Shown one piece after another: positions 12,030 to 24,291 of a stretch of 64,000 nt of DNA. Positions within the stretch are counted from its first letter, which is position 1. The number at the start of each line of letters is the position of its first letter. Where the stretch lies: assembly GCA_029959085.1 (NCBI GenBank), contig JARWIR010000001.1, forward strand, positions 73,036,899 to 73,100,898, written 5' to 3'. The stretch comes from Nemophila menziesii (lineage: Eukaryota > Streptophyta > Magnoliopsida > Boraginales > Hydrophyllaceae). A model generated the notes under the pieces. The model worked only from the letters and a program-made list of their open reading frames with translations, did not search any database and was not told the origin of the DNA. The translations under genes were made by a program, and so were the position numbers.

Positions 12030-13370
12030 CCTGAAAGGGCAAAAACAAATATTAAAATGGTTATATACGATTCAATCCAACCATTATAGAAAAAGAAAAA
12101 ATTGAAATAAACAAACATAAATTCGACGTAACCCACTAAAAAACTTATCCAAACATAAATTTTCCATTAATATCGTATCCCTCATTAATAACTTATTAGA
12201 ATCAATACTTTTATGTTAAATCTTTAAAAACTATCATAATTAACCAAATTCAGTTGAGGATTAGCTCAAATGTAACTAAAAGTGATACAAAATCGTGAAA
12301 TTGGATTTCAAGTTGATTACACAATTAAACAAAAGACTCACTTTTTTCGTTGATCTGGCTGCATTTTGTACCCAATTTCAAATCTCAGATCCCTAAACTA
12401 TGAGAAAACGTGATTAGATTATCGAAGTTTGGGTTTTAATTCGAAATTCAACTGGAGCTGTTCCGATTAATCAAGATATTTTTCAAAACTTCATCCACAT
12501 TGAACTCATAACAACCGCGAATTCGGATTGAAAAATGAGCAATCCCAAGAAATTAGGAATAAAAACTGGCTTCACCTCGCCTATAGCTCTTCTTTGTTGT
12601 TCTAAGAACGACTTGTTTCTCAACTCATCAACTCATACAGTTTTCTTTTTGCAAACCTATAATAAACACATAAAGGTTAATACTAAAAACACCAGTTATG
12701 TATTATGGAAGAGGTGAAACTTGATAAGTATATACCTCACATTCTTCTTCTTTTGCATCCAATGAAAATTAAAAGGTTAGCAACAGCTGAATTTAAATAC
12801 AAAGCGACAAAAAGAAAAGGTTATCAACAGCTGGATTAAAAGTTTATCTAATACAGGGACCACTGATGCAGGATTGCGGCTTAAGATGGTGGAGAATGGA
12901 TTCAGTCCTGAAAAAGAAAAGAAAAAAATTATAAATATAGGTCCCTGGTACAATTTACATTATATAAAGAAATCTGTACACCAGATTACATATGGACCGA
13001 TTTCTTCTTTGTCCTCCTGGGTAAGTTTGTAAGCTGAAAAAAGACCCTGCTTTTTTATTACATAGATAGCCTTATCACAGTATCAAGTTAGAAATTACCT
13101 CACAAAAACAACCCCAGACCTAAAATCCTTCAAGAATATAAGGCCAAATTGCACAGCTGGTCCCTGTGTTATGCAAAATAGCCATATACAGTGGATAAAA
13201 TAGCCATAAAGATTAATTGGCACACATTCAACAATTGGTCACCTTTGTTACATTCAAGTCTATTGTATTTTTAAGCTAGTGACAAGTGTTGTTTTCTATG
13301 TAATGGGTTTGTTTAGAAGTAAAATTGCTCAACATTTGGATTTCATCATCTGTATTGAGGTAATCCTTTT
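12030..13370. other. E1 interior, no gene recognised
   Basis: AT-rich sequence with short coding-like patches. One on the minus strand at about 12985-13050 reads KLTQEDKEEIGPYVIW. These may be exons of a captured gene, but I cannot assign a family. Motif copies with 'GGTCCCTG' occur near 12945 and 13160. Confidence 0.3.
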
Positions 13371-13504
13371 AATCACACTTTTCTCCTATTTGATTGAAGA
13401 GTATTTGTGTTGGTCAAGTGCAGATAGGCACAATATATGTGGCCATATGAGCTAATGGGAGAACGTTTTGTTGGATTTTCTGTTCTTGGAGACAATTTTA
13501 TCAA

Positions 13505-13600
13505 CGCACTATAATAGGGAGAAGCCTGAGTACCGCGGCATGTGATGGTAAAATAAGACCTCCAGATTTTAGCCAACGATTTTTCTGCCACTGCAAAATA
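13505..13600 (-). pseudogene. Captured exon of a protein arginine methyltransferase
   Basis: The minus strand encodes NRWLKSGGLILPSHAAV, close to the RWLKPGGLILPSHATL signature that follows the catalytic double-E loop in plant PRMT6-like enzymes. The typical Pro after LK is Ser here, and the frame ends at a stop shortly after. Only this exon is recognisable and no SAM-binding motif I is visible nearby. Best read as a gene fragment carried by E1. Confidence 0.6.
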
Positions 13601-13879
13601 TTCTTTAACTTCATTTGATGTTTGATTAGCAATACGAATAAATTGAAAATATTAAAATATGAAAATTCCATCATTATACACACCTGTCACAAATCTCAAT
13701 ACAAACACACACAATGTCATTTCCTTCCAGTACCATTAGAGCTCTGATTTTCATCGTTCTTAAAAAACCTATACATAAAGATAAAAGTGGGAAAGAAGGT
13801 ACAAATTGTAATATCAACTTTTTTCAACTTCTAAACCTTAAACCAGTACCAGAATTAACCCCACTGTGAATAGTATTAC

Positions 13880-14150
13880 CATGAGGATAAAGTGTATTTT
13901 TTGCATAATATAAGTACCTAGTGCATTTTTTGCATATTTAGGGTCATATAGTGCATTTCCATATTATAGATACTTATAGTGTAATTTTTTTTTAAAATAC
14001 AAGGATCTATATTGCAATTCTGCATAATATATTGGAATATACTATAACTTCTGCATAGTATAGGGACCTACATTGCAACTTTTCCATAACATAGGGGTAT
14101 ATAGTGCAGTTTTTGCATCGTATAGGGACCTATAGTGTGAGTTTTGCATA
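13880..14150. repeat. Array of recurring ~35-bp motif, reverse orientation
   Basis: About six degenerate copies of a unit with core GCATAATATAGGGACCTATAGTGCA, read on the plus strand here. The arrays at 14470-14630 and 15000-15430 carry the reverse complement. Confidence 0.75.
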
Positions 14151-14469
14151 AATGAAACACATTGCTATCCTTTAAAGAATTAATATCACCCAAGAGTGGA
14201 TTTGAGTGAACCTGATCCTTCAAAGAAATAATATTATCCCAACCAGTCATGAATAGCAAAATAGCACCAGGTCTTTCATTTTAGATATATGTTCGGATCA
14301 GGATTTCAACATGAAACTGAATCTTGAGTTTTTATACTAAACTCCACAAAGTGGGCCCGTTCAAGAGGACCTTGTTAAAAACCTCAGAGTTAAAAACCAA
14401 AAATTGATATAACACTGAAGTAAAATATAGTTTGCTGGATTTACTAACCAAACATATGTGAGTTTATCT

Positions 14470-14630
14470 AGTAATGCACTGCAGGTCCCTATATTATGCA
14501 AAAATTGCACTATAGGTCCCTACATATGCAAAAAAAATGCTTTGTAGGACCCAATAATATGCAAAAATTACAGTATGGGTCCCTCTGTTATGCAAAAAAT
14601 GACCTATAGGTCTCTATAATATATATATGT
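14470..14630. repeat. Array of recurring ~35-bp motif, forward orientation
   Basis: About four copies with core AGGTCCCTATATTATGCAAA and AATTGCACTAT, opposite in orientation to 13880-14150, so the two arrays could fold back across about 330 bp. Confidence 0.8.
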
Positions 14631-14999
14631 TTTAATATTTGAATTATTCGATATTAAATGTAAAATAATACTTTATAAAATAAGTTACGAACATTAACAA
14701 CATAAATAATGACAAACTGGCAATCACCACAAAGATGAATTTCTTTTAATTAGTCTAGATGAAATTATTGTAAATAATTACACATACCTATTTATTATGT
14801 TTGACAATCATAGCTTGATTAGAAAAAACCATGTGAGCACATTGATAAACGAAATAATGACAATCACCATAAAGATGAATAAACTTAATTAATATACACA
14901 TAATTATTGCAAGTAAATCACTTAAAGGACCCATAAATATAAATTGCTAAGATGAATAAGCTACTGATCCACTTTACATTTTAATCAAATTTCTTTTCT

Positions 15000-15430
15000 T
15001 TCCCAACTATAGGTCCCTATATTATTAAAAAATCACAATATTGGTCCCCGTATTATTCAAAATTTCACTATTGGTTGCAAAAACTGTAGGATCCTATGTT
15101 ATGCAAAAAGTGCATTACAGGTTCTTATAATAGGCAAAAAATTGCATTACAGGTCTCTATATTGTGCAAAAATTGCACTAATATTGTGGGAAAATTGCAT
15201 TAAAGGTTCCTACTTTGTGCAAAAAGTGCACTGTTGGTCACTATATTACGCAAAAACTGCATTATTGGTTTCTATATCATGCAAAAAGTGAATTATTGGT
15301 CCCTATATAATACAAAAATTACACTATTGGTCCCTATGTTATGCAAATCTCACTATCAATCCCTAAATTGTGCAAAAATTGTACTACATTATGCAAAAAT
15401 TGCACTACAGGTTCCTATATACACACAATA
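15000..15430. repeat. Long array of recurring ~35-bp motif
   Basis: Roughly ten degenerate copies of the TAGGTCCCTATATTATGCAA / AAAATTGCACTA unit in one direction, with variation in the 'GGTCCC' core (GGTTCC, GGTCAC). Confidence 0.8.
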
Positions 15431-15789
15431 ATATTAATTAAAAAAGAGATAAATCATACCACCAAGATTATATACATTTATATATCTATATGTAGAATTG
15501 ATCAAACTGCAAAAAGTGAAAAAAATCAAAACTTACCTCCTGTTCGGCTTGGGATATTCATATCAGTAGCCTTAGGACTCTTATCCGCTCAATAAGTGAC
15601 GAACTTGATCTCGGCATAATAGCAAGCAATTTGCAGGCCTTCATATCAGCAATTTCTAACCTATATAAACAACCTAGATTTATCAAAACCTTTATGATTT
15701 CAGATTTTTAGATTAAAAAAACCTAGAAACCTCCGAAATATAGACACAATATATAAAATCTACAAACCTAATCTCAGAAAATCCAATCT

Positions 15790-15900
15790 TAACTTCAATG
15801 GCAGAAAGTTTTCGTCCAAAAAAAAGGTGAAGTTTCATATCAATTTTCGTCCAAAAAAATTAATGGAAGAAAGTTTTCGTCCAAAAGAGTCAATGGCAGA
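15790..15900. repeat. Short repeats of TTTTCGTCCAAAA
   Basis: Three spaced copies of AGTTTTCGTCCAAAA or a close variant, each next to an ATGGCAGAAA/ATGGAAGAAA string. Function unknown; probably local duplication. Confidence 0.6.
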
Positions 15901-16712
15901 AAGTGCCGCAGTTTTAGCCGATGATCTTGTGACTAATATCGGTGATCGTCTGACTTCAATCGGTGGTAGAAAGTGCAGTAATTTTACCCGATCAGTGATC
16001 GCCTGATTCAATCGAGGATTATGCATCTTTCATGTCAGTTTGCAAATCCTGGCAACATAAACGCTAACTATTCACATACAACAATATCACATAAACTGTT
16101 CGTATTAACGCAAATAATATCAACACTGAAACCCAAATTGTTGGTACAATCACAATCCATGAGTTGAAGTAAATACGCCTAATATACACCTTATAACGAA
16201 TGAAAGTTGTCTTGCAAAAAAATTCATTCAATTTCTGGCATAACCCAAATCAAAGATGCTAACCCCAGATCACATATATTTTGATGATAAATGCAGACAA
16301 AATATCACGACTCTATACTAAGTAATGGTCAATCAAATCATCAATTTCAATTCACGACTCTATACTAAGTAACAAAGTGGACCCGTTCAAAAGAGGGTTT
16401 TTCTAGAAGTTGGGGACATGAAGTAAACAGAAATGAGTAAGTCACCGGTTTTGAAAAGATCTAAAGCAGAAAGAAGAGTGGTTTTGTACCTAGCTTGTTT
16501 TATCGTCAGAAAGATAGGTTTCTTAGAATGATGGTGACTTTGGTCGCGATTCTCGCCATGGCGGTGATGGTGCAAGAGCGAGCGGCTGGGTTTGAGTGGC
16601 GATAGTTGTGTGAGGAGAAAGGGGTTTTGTGTTTTTTACGTTTTTTTCTTCAGGGGTTAGAGCGTTTTTTTTGTCGATAGTTTAGGTATTTTTTTTTAAT
16701 TAATGATAGGTG

Positions 16713-16853
16713 GGGCCAGAATCGATCCTGACCACCACTTATGTTTTCTTAGAATCGATCCTGGGCACCACTTATGTTTTCCCAAAATCGATCCTGGCCA
16801 CCACTTAAGTGGGTAAATCAGGACCGTAGAAAAATTTCGAAATATAATATATA
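16713..16853 (-). repeat. 5' subterminal repeats of Helitron E1
   Basis: Three copies of a ~34-bp unit with core AGAATCGATCCTGACCACCA, then GGGTAAATCAGGACCGTAG and an AT-rich end. The same arrangement is found at 24535-24680, tying E1 and E2 to one Helitron family. Confidence 0.8.
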
Positions 16854-16880
16854 CTAGGTATTGCCCGTGCCTGAAGTCAC
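16854..16880 (-). other. Helitron 3' terminal hairpin and CTAG of E2
   Basis: Minus strand: GTGACTTCAGGCAC, spacer CGGGCAATAC, then CTAG|T. One A/G mispair in the stem compared with E1 and E4. Confidence 0.75.
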
Positions 16881-17849
16881 TTCGGAAAAAAAAACCAATC
16901 CATTGTTAATTTTACTTACTTTGAGTTGCCACGTTGAGAAATTAAGATATAATAAAACTGCACAAAGACCGTATATTCAATAATAAGTGTCTCAAACTCC
17001 CTTAATAACAAATAATATACCTCGATCATTCGTTAGTTTCATAGCTTAGTTTTTGTTTAGGTTAGGTTCAATCTGGTTAATGTTAGGTGGAGGTGGTGAT
17101 TGATCACTCTTATTTGTTGTTTGTAAATCTGGTTCATCAAGAATATTATCAAGTATAACACTTGACTAACATGTCAAGTTGGACTTACCTCTTGCAAAAT
17201 AATGATAAAAGCACAAATTAGATGGATTACAACGATGTAAATTAGAAAATATTGAAAGTAGATTGTAATTTTTTTTTACTTAACGATTTATTTCTGAATG
17301 CTTTCACAATTGAGTTTCTCTTTTTAAAGGTAAATTAGAAAATATTTTATGTGACAAAGACTACTATACGAATTAGAGAAACAAAAATGTATATATATGT
17401 ATAAAAAAAATGAAAGAGCGCAACATTAAATAAAAAAAAATTCTAGATATAAAAATATAGCATATGACGTAGGCAAGGTTAGATTTAAAAGTTCAAAAAT
17501 ATATTACTTTCAAGAACTTTTAATCAATTTAAGTATATAACAATACTATATTTTACTTAGGCCTGAAAGCACTCTAACAATATTAACTTATAAAATAAAT
17601 ATAACACTAAAAACAAACATTTCTTGGGATAAAAATAAATTTAAAAAAAATTCAATGGTTTCATAAATTATAAATCAATAACCAAAATTTACTCTTATGT
17701 AATACAAAATAAAAATCTCAAATATTTGAGATGACATGAATACAAAAGAACTCATAACTACTAAATGACTTTATCTTGAATTATTTCAATATTTTTATCG
17801 TATTTTTTGTGCATCCTTCACATAACTCTACAAAACGTAGATATATCAA

Positions 17850-18390
17850 CATACATATATCGCTCGATTTGGGGAACCGCGACAATAACCTGCATATTTG
17901 TAATAGTGTAAGTAAGTATGTATTACAAATATAAATCAAATAACTGTGTAATTAAATGTTAATTATTTTACCATGTGATTGTAGTCCCATCTAGCCACCG
18001 GTCTTCCTTTTTTCCAATCAACATTCATAATTTGCTTCCAATTCTATTTATAATTCAAAATCATTATTATTGTAATGAGCTTTACTCAAATTAAAGATAA
18101 AGTTAGATTTATTCCTTACTTGTGGTGATTTTAATCGATAAAATTCCTCCTTGTCCCTTAATGTAACAATCACATTTTGCGACTGAAGGAACTGAACCTA
18201 CAATTTGAATTCAAAATTACACTTCATAAATAATATATACAACCAAAACACGTAATGTGTATAAGACACTTTAACTTACGGTTTCCATGAGATTTCTGTT
18301 AGCCTAAAAAAATAGTACTGTTTAGCAAAGAATTATACAAATAGTAAAATAAACACAAAAATTACTTACGGCACGACTCTTGTAGACAAT
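17850..18390 (-). pseudogene. Captured multi-exon fragment, gene not identified
   Basis: Consecutive exon-like pieces on the minus strand with plausible splice borders: VQFLQSQNVIVTLRDKEEFY (about 18125-18200), NWKQIMNVDWKKGRPVARWD (about 17975-18045) and QVIVAVPQIERYMYVDIS (about 17840-17893). The run reads like one host protein, but I do not recognise the family. It lies in the same orientation as the other E2 captures. Confidence 0.4.
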
Positions 18391-18906
18391 CATTTCTTTT
18401 TTAGTTTTAATAAAACCTGTGGAGTAGTAACAACATTGTATATTAGTTATTATATATTAACAAAATTTAAATATCATGTAATTATTAAATAGTTATCTTG
18501 AATAATCTAACCTTATCATATAAAAAGTGAAATTTAAGATAATGATAAATTTTACAATAAAATCTTATCTATCATTCAAAAAATTTAATTATTTGTCGTT
18601 TTACATTAACCAACTGTAATACCTAAAAGAAATTAAAGTAAAAAAAAAATTGCCCAAAAACAAAAAAATAAAATAGTGTACAAAATTATTGAACCTTTCA
18701 AGTTCTCATCATTAAATAAATTGTATTCTAATATTAAAAAAATTATATTATAAAAAATAAATTTGATTAAATCAATTTTATTCTAATATTAGAAAAAAGT
18801 AATAAAAAAACCGATTAGATAAATTTTATACTAATAAAAAATATTATATTGTAAAAAATAAATTTGATTATAGTACAAAAGAGTATTTGTGCTAATATAC
18901 TGACAT

Positions 18907-19400
18907 GATTTTATCATTCATTTTTATATGAGCGTTCAGTTGATGATTTTTGACTTTCGTTAAAGGAGAAAATGGAGGTTAAGTTTGCAAAATTACACTA
19001 TGGTCCCTATATTATGCAAAGTTCAATCTCGTAAATAATATGTGTACTTGCATGTCTAGTGTTCATGAAATAATACTGAAATGCCTAATTTTTTATTGTA
19101 TTTTTAATCTGTAATTTACTAAAACAAATCTATTAAACCCATTATGCAAGGGGGGTTGATGATTTTATCAATTTTTATATGAGCGCTCAGTTGATGATTT
19201 TTTACGTTCGTTAAAGGAGAAAATGGGTGTTAAGTTTGCAAAATTACACTATGGTCCCTATATTGTGCAAAATTCAATCTCATAAAAAAAGATGAAATCA
19301 TAGTGTAATGCGAAATAATACTGAAACAAATTGCCTAGTTTTTTATTTATTTTTAATCTGTAATTTACTAAAACAAATCTATTAAACCCATTATATTATA
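18907..19400. repeat. Two ~250-bp tandem repeats
   Basis: Sequence from 18907 (GATTTTATCATT...) to about 19156 recurs from about 19159 to 19400. Each holds one copy of the 35-bp motif (near 18993 and 19236). Identity is roughly 90% by eye. Confidence 0.8.
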
Positions 19401-20489
19401 CTGTGTATATTCGCATTTACTAAGACATATATAACACTCACAATTCAATTATTATGTGTATATGTTTATCATTAAAAAAAAAAATTGTATTTATTTTAGT
19501 AACAGTATTTAAGAATAGATAGTTACCTTAATTTACCTTTTTTCTGATTTGAATGTAATTTTAAGAAGTAGCTTTCTGTGTAAAACTTAATTTCTTAAGA
19601 TTAGAATGTTATTCCTATTAATTTGAATGAAAAAACTCGTATAGTTATGATTCGTAAACTTTGCTTATTTTAGATACAAACAGAGCTTCCACTTCAAAAG
19701 TTAAAAAAAAAAAAAATAGTAAAAGTAAGAATCAGAAGAAGACTAAGTAATAAAAAAGTCCCTTAACAATAATAATACCTCACGAATAAATTACAATAAT
19801 AATACCTCACGAATACTTCAGGAATAAATTACAATAATAAATTAAGAATGAATAAATAAACTACAGAATTTAAAGGACGAAATATAAATAATAAAACTAA
19901 CCTTTGTGGGAAAATGCAGAAAATGCTTTGAGTAGAAGAGAAGCTTAAGATAGTTTTTGTTTGAGCATAGAAAAAGAGAAGCTTAATAAAACGTTACAAC
20001 TATTTTAGTCAGGTTTTGACTAATATATTTTCGTAAAATATAGATAACTAATTTTTAAAAAGGTAAATGTATCAAGAAATCTATCCTAATGATAAAATGC
20101 AGGAAATTTATTATAGGCATGATTACGAAATTAAAGGGAAAGTATCAGGTTAATAAAACGATGCATATATTTTAGTCAAAATAGTTTAAGTCAAAACTTA
20201 TATATAGATAACTAATTATAAAAATGGTAAATGTATCAAAAAATGATTATATGCAGGGAATCTAATATACTCATATTATCACAGCTTGATTTGTGCTCCT
20301 TGATTACGGAGCCATGATTTCTGTTCCAAATTGAGTGATATTTCTCCACAGGGATATTTTCTGCATGAAATTCCAAAAACAATTAGTCAGCTAAACTTAA
20401 TCATTCGCAATATAATTAAAAATACAGTACACGCTCTTAATTCAGGTTCCTTTACAAAACGTTAAAAGAAAATTAAAAAAATTTAGAAA

Positions 20490-20680
20490 AAGGTACATAA
20501 TATTATGCAAAAATACACTAAGGGTCCTTATATAATGCAATAATACACTACAGGTCCTTATATTTTGCGAAAATACACTATAGGTCCATATATTATCCAA
20601 ACAATACACTACAGGTCTTTATATTATACGAAAATTCAATTCAGGTCCTTATATTATGCAAAAATCCAATCCAAAAGAAT
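20490..20680. repeat. Array of recurring ~35-bp motif in E2
   Basis: Five copies of GGTCCTTATATTATGCAAAA-like units spaced about 35 bp apart, same orientation as 15000-15430. Confidence 0.8.
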
Positions 20681-20720
20681 AACTTTCAAGAGATATATAA
20701 AAGGAAAACATATATATATA

Positions 20721-20826
20721 CCTTGTGTTCATTGATTATTCCAGAGCTGTGTTTTAGCATTTCTTCGACCATTAATGCTGCAGAATCAACTGCTTTGATA
20801 CGTTCAATTGTTGTTTCGAGCTGAGG
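20721..20826 (-). pseudogene. Possible captured exon of a KH-domain protein
   Basis: Minus-strand reading QLETTIERIKAVDSAALMVE followed by EMLKH. The 'RI..AVD.AA.M.EEMLK' pattern resembles the segment after the KH domain in plant RIK/KHDC4-like proteins. It is short and similarity is judged from memory of the family, so the assignment is tentative. Confidence 0.35.
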
Positions 20827-21112
20827 TAAAGAAATTAAACTTAAAATTATGTCCTTAAATTGCAATTTATAACAAACCTACATGTGATCACACCTGAGAG
20901 ACATTAAGAACTCTTGCTTTATGATGTAAAGAAGATTTTATTCTTTATACTTGATCACACTTGCTGAAGATTTTATACATGTGATCACACTTGATCAAAT
21001 AGAACGTGAGAGAGGGAGAGAGATAGAGCAATCCGCAACTTTGCAATCATTTTATTCCTAAAGAGTATAACCATTAAGAAATTAAGTCCTTTGGGCTTTA
21101 GATACTTTCTGT

Positions 21113-21930
21113 TTACTTGATATATTTGATAAACCAGTCTAACATTTCCTTGTGAGCTTCTTCAACAGCTTTCACAACCTTTTCATCTTCTACATTGTAC
21201 CTCACAACCTGTTAAACCCAATAACCAAACAACTTTAAAATTAATGCCCATTGATTTTAAAGAGTAAAAAGTATTATTAAATGTATTATGTTACCTGATA
21301 AGATTTCTTCAAATTGTTTGACAAGTAAATTGAGTTATTGGTGACTTAATCTCTGCAATTCAGTAAATTTAATATAGGGACCATTAGTGCAATAAACTCA
21401 ATAATAAAAACCAAGAGAGGTCTCATACCCTTGAAATCATCTGTAGTACAAAGTGATGGGTGTAATAAAACCGCAGCTTGAATATGATCAGACTTTAGCT
21501 GGTAACACAATCAAGAAACTCTTAAAATATAAAAACATTATTGTTAAAATAAAAATATAAGTGTAAAAATGAGTTTCGAGTAAAACTAAACTACTATTTT
21601 TAGATAAGTATAAAGATCTCACCACCCCAGCAAAAACCTGCAGCTCCAATGGAAGATTTTCCTTGGCTTCTCAAAGCTGCAATAACTGACTTTGCATCCT
21701 CAAATCCTTTTCCCTAACAAAGAGGTATATATGAATATTGCAGGGGCTAAAGATGCAATTTACCCAATAAGATGGGATTGTTTAAGTGAGGGTGAGAAAT
21801 AAACCGGTGAATGTGAATTTATCGACACAGGCAATCAGTGTTTTGAGGATTATATGGATCTTCATTGAAGAAATCAGGAACCACCACATAAAATCCAGCA
21901 GCTCCAACTTTATCAGCAAGTTTCCTTTAA
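21113..21930 (-). pseudogene. Captured dienelactone hydrolase gene fragment
   Basis: Four minus-strand exons in order are recognisable as a plant dienelactone hydrolase (alpha/beta hydrolase). They are [20 protein letters not shown] (about 21864-21925), a segment with the nucleophile motif GFCWGG after GKGFEDAKSVIAAL (about 21624-21716), SDHIQAAVLLHPS (about 21427-21501), and the C-terminus VVRYNVEDEKVVKAVEEAHK...YIK with its stop at 21113-21115. The catalytic Cys is present. The N-terminal part and proper exon joins are missing or altered, so it is a fragment in E2 and not a working gene. Confidence 0.75.
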
Positions 21931-22144
21931 TAAGCAATCAAGCAATTATATTCTCAACTTTCAGTGTTGTTACTTACATGACGAAAAATGCCCCTACAGA
22001 TATATGAAAGTAAGCTGAAGAATCATATTGCACATAAAGCATGGAAGCAAAGCAAGTATATAGGGACCTATACTGCAATTAACAGATGATGAGTTGAGTT
22101 GAGGTTCTATATCAGCAATTACAGGTTCTATTGAGCAGTTGCTG

Positions 22145-22260
22145 TGGGTTTAATGTTAGCTTCAAGAATTGACACATATTTAATGTTAACACGATCATCT
22201 CCGGAGATGAAAGCAAAGTAGTCCAAAGCTGAAGACTATGACACCTATTTCGTATACTAT
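22145..22260 (-). pseudogene. Exon-like fragment, not identified
   Basis: Minus-strand frame with ALDYFAFISGDDRVNIKYVS. Coding-like and between the hydrolase and WD40 pieces, but I do not recognise it. Confidence 0.3.
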
Positions 22261-22374
22261 AGGGACTAAGTGAGCAATTAACCATAGAGAGAATGTAAAG
22301 ATGCTACCTTGAAGGCTGAATGCTAGTGAGATATGGAACAGATTATACATGAAAAGACAATCAAGTAATTACCA

Positions 22375-22451
22375 GAAAGGACCCATAAACGAACTTCATG
22401 ATCTAAGCTTCCACTTGCAAGTATAGCTGGATGACGTGGATGGAACCTAAC
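22375..22451 (-). pseudogene. Captured WD40-repeat exon
   Basis: Minus strand after a CAG acceptor reads VRFHPRHPAILASGSLDHEV then RLW, a textbook WD40 blade (HP...ILASGSLDHEVRLW). It resembles plant AMBRA1-like/transducin WD40 proteins. A single blade only; the frame meets a stop soon after. Confidence 0.65.
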
Positions 22452-22585
22452 CTGCAATAGTCACCATAGATATTTATTTATAAATGTAAGCAAAAAGTAA
22501 AGCATATAATTATATCTTACTAAGGCCACATAATTCAATTTAAAGTTCATTCTTCTTTTCTTATATGAATTAGTTAGTTAATTAC

Positions 22586-22820
22586 CTTCGCTAAAGTATT
22601 CATATTTTGTAGATATTTAGTTACAGGGTCTGTTAATAGACTGTAAAAAGAGAAGCAAAAAGTGAGAAAATCAACAAAAAGATAGTTAAAAAGTGAAATA
22701 TAAAAACAAACCTATCATCCATTCTTGCTTGAGCTTCAACATAAGATAAAGCTGCAAATGATTAAATAACACACTTTGTAAATCTAGTTGAAATAATCTC
22801 AGCTTCAGGTGTCATTTCCT
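22586..22820 (-). pseudogene. Captured RRP44/DIS3 exonuclease fragment, copy 1
   Basis: Two minus-strand exons: one ends ALSYVEAQARMDD (about 22712-22818, preceded by EMTPEAEIISTRFTK) and the next reads LLTDPVTKYLQNMNTLAK (about 22586-22640). SYVEAQARMDD and the following D-P-T/V-T...L.NMN.LAK are characteristic of the RNB catalytic region of the exosome nuclease RRP44. An in-frame TAA after 'KCVI' breaks the first exon. Confidence 0.7.
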
Positions 22821-22955
22821 ATACACAAAAGTGTTACAAAAAAGGTCCCTAAAGTTATAATATTACACACAATTGGCAATAATCAAATAAATTAAGGCTG
22901 ATTAGAGGTGTTTGAAGGAGATAACTGAATTTGAGATGAAAATTAAAATAGATAC

Positions 22956-23354
22956 CTGAGCTTGACCTCCTGATAGTTAGCATATTACCTCCCAGTATTT
23001 TGAAACACATCGATCAATGCAACTATTTTCACCCATGTTTAATTCAGATTCCTTGTACCTGGTTTAATCACATTTTACTCACTCTATATAAGAGAAATAA
23101 CCGTTTTTTAGAAACTAAAGATCAATTTTAAAAAACTTACTTATTCTCGATACACTTTTTGAAGCATGTATGGGTCAGCCTGCATAATAACATCAAGATT
23201 AAAGTGAAAAGATCGATTAGAGGTTAATTAAGCATAAAATTAACATTAGTACATGAATTGAATTGAGCAGCCTAAATCGATAACTCAACATTTATATACA
23301 TACTTGTTAAATAACTCCACTCTATACTCCATCTCTTTCTCGGCCAAACCAAAC
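22956..23354 (-). pseudogene. Captured TIM10 fragment, copy 1
   Basis: Minus-strand exons of the mitochondrial intermembrane-space chaperone TIM10. The start exon has LAEKEMEYRVELFN (it runs to the repeat edge at 23354). A second exon has the first CX3C (CFKKC, 23141-23179). A third has YKESELNMGENSCIDRCVSK with the second CX3C (about 22956-23058). The introns carry GT...AG borders and phases that fit. The frame stops a few codons after KYWEV, where the normal C-terminus would follow. Confidence 0.8.
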
Positions 23355-24291
23355 CAAGTATAGCTGGATGACGTGGATGGAACCTAACCTGCAATAGTCA
23401 CCATAGATATTTATTTATAAATGTAAGCAAAAAGTAAAGCATATAATTATATCTTACTAAGGCCACATAATTCAATTTAAAGTTCATTCTCCTTTTCTTA
23501 TATGAATTAGTTAGTTAATTACCTTCGCTAAAGTATTCATATTTTGTAGATATTTAGTTACAGGGTCTGTTAATAGACTGTAAAAAGAGAAGCAAAAAGT
23601 GAGAAAATCAACAAAAAGATAGTTAAAAAGTGAAATATAAAAACAAACCTATCATCCATTCTTGCTTGAGCTTCAACATAAGATAAAGCTGCAAATGATT
23701 AAATAACACACTTTGTAAATCTAGTTGAAATAATCTCAGCTTCAGGTGTCATTTCCTATACACAAAAGTGTTACAAAAAAGGTCCCTAAAGTTATAATAT
23801 TACACACAATTGGCAATAATCAAATAAATTAAGGCTGATTAGAGGTGTTTGAAGGAGATAACTGAATTTGAGATGAAAATTAAAATAGATACCTGAGCTT
23901 GACCTCCTGATAGTTAGCATATTACCTCCCAGTATTTTGAAACACATCGATCAATGCAACTATTTTCACCCATGTTTAATTCAGATTCCTTGTACATGGT
24001 TTAATCACATTTTACTCACTCTATATAAGAGAAATAACCGTTTTTTAGAAACTAAAGATCAATTTTAAAAAACTTACTTATTCTCGATACACTTTTTGAA
24101 GCATGTATGAGTCAGCCTGCATAATAACATCAAGATTAAAGTGAAAAGATCGATTAGAGGTTAATTAAGCATAAAATTAACATTAGTACATGAATTGAAT
24201 TGAGCAGCCTAAATCGATAACTCAACATTTATATACATACTTGTTAAATAACTCCACTCTGTACTCCATCTCTTTCTCGGCCAAACCAAAA
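23355..24291. repeat. 937-bp tandem repeat, copy 2
   Basis: Direct adjacent copy of 22418-23354. Very low divergence implies a recent duplication inside E2. Confidence 0.93.
23523..23757 (-). pseudogene. Captured RRP44/DIS3 fragment, copy 2
   Basis: Same content as 22586-22820, shifted by 937 bp through the internal tandem duplication; the same stop is present. Confidence 0.7.

Larger units (their letters stand above)
9809..16853 (-). mobile_element. Non-autonomous Helitron E1, minus orientation
   Basis: The 3' terminus is at 9809 (complement of CTAG, followed by host T). It is preceded on the minus strand by a perfect 5-bp-stem hairpin GTGTC-TTCA-GACAC (9822-9835), as Helitrons require. 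The 5' side, near 16836-16853, is preceded by a subterminal triplicated motif shared with E2. Insertion is into an AT dinucleotide of a TA tract without target duplication. I see no Rep or helicase motifs. It carries exon-like pieces of host genes and many copies of a 35-bp motif. The exact 5' base is uncertain because the end is AT-rich and lacks an obvious TC. Confidence 0.75.
22418..23354. repeat. 937-bp tandem repeat, copy 1
   Basis: Unit beginning CAAGTATAGCTGGATGACG. The second copy follows immediately at 23355-24291. I count about five differences, roughly 0.5%. It includes one RRP44 and one TIM10 fragment. Confidence 0.93.
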
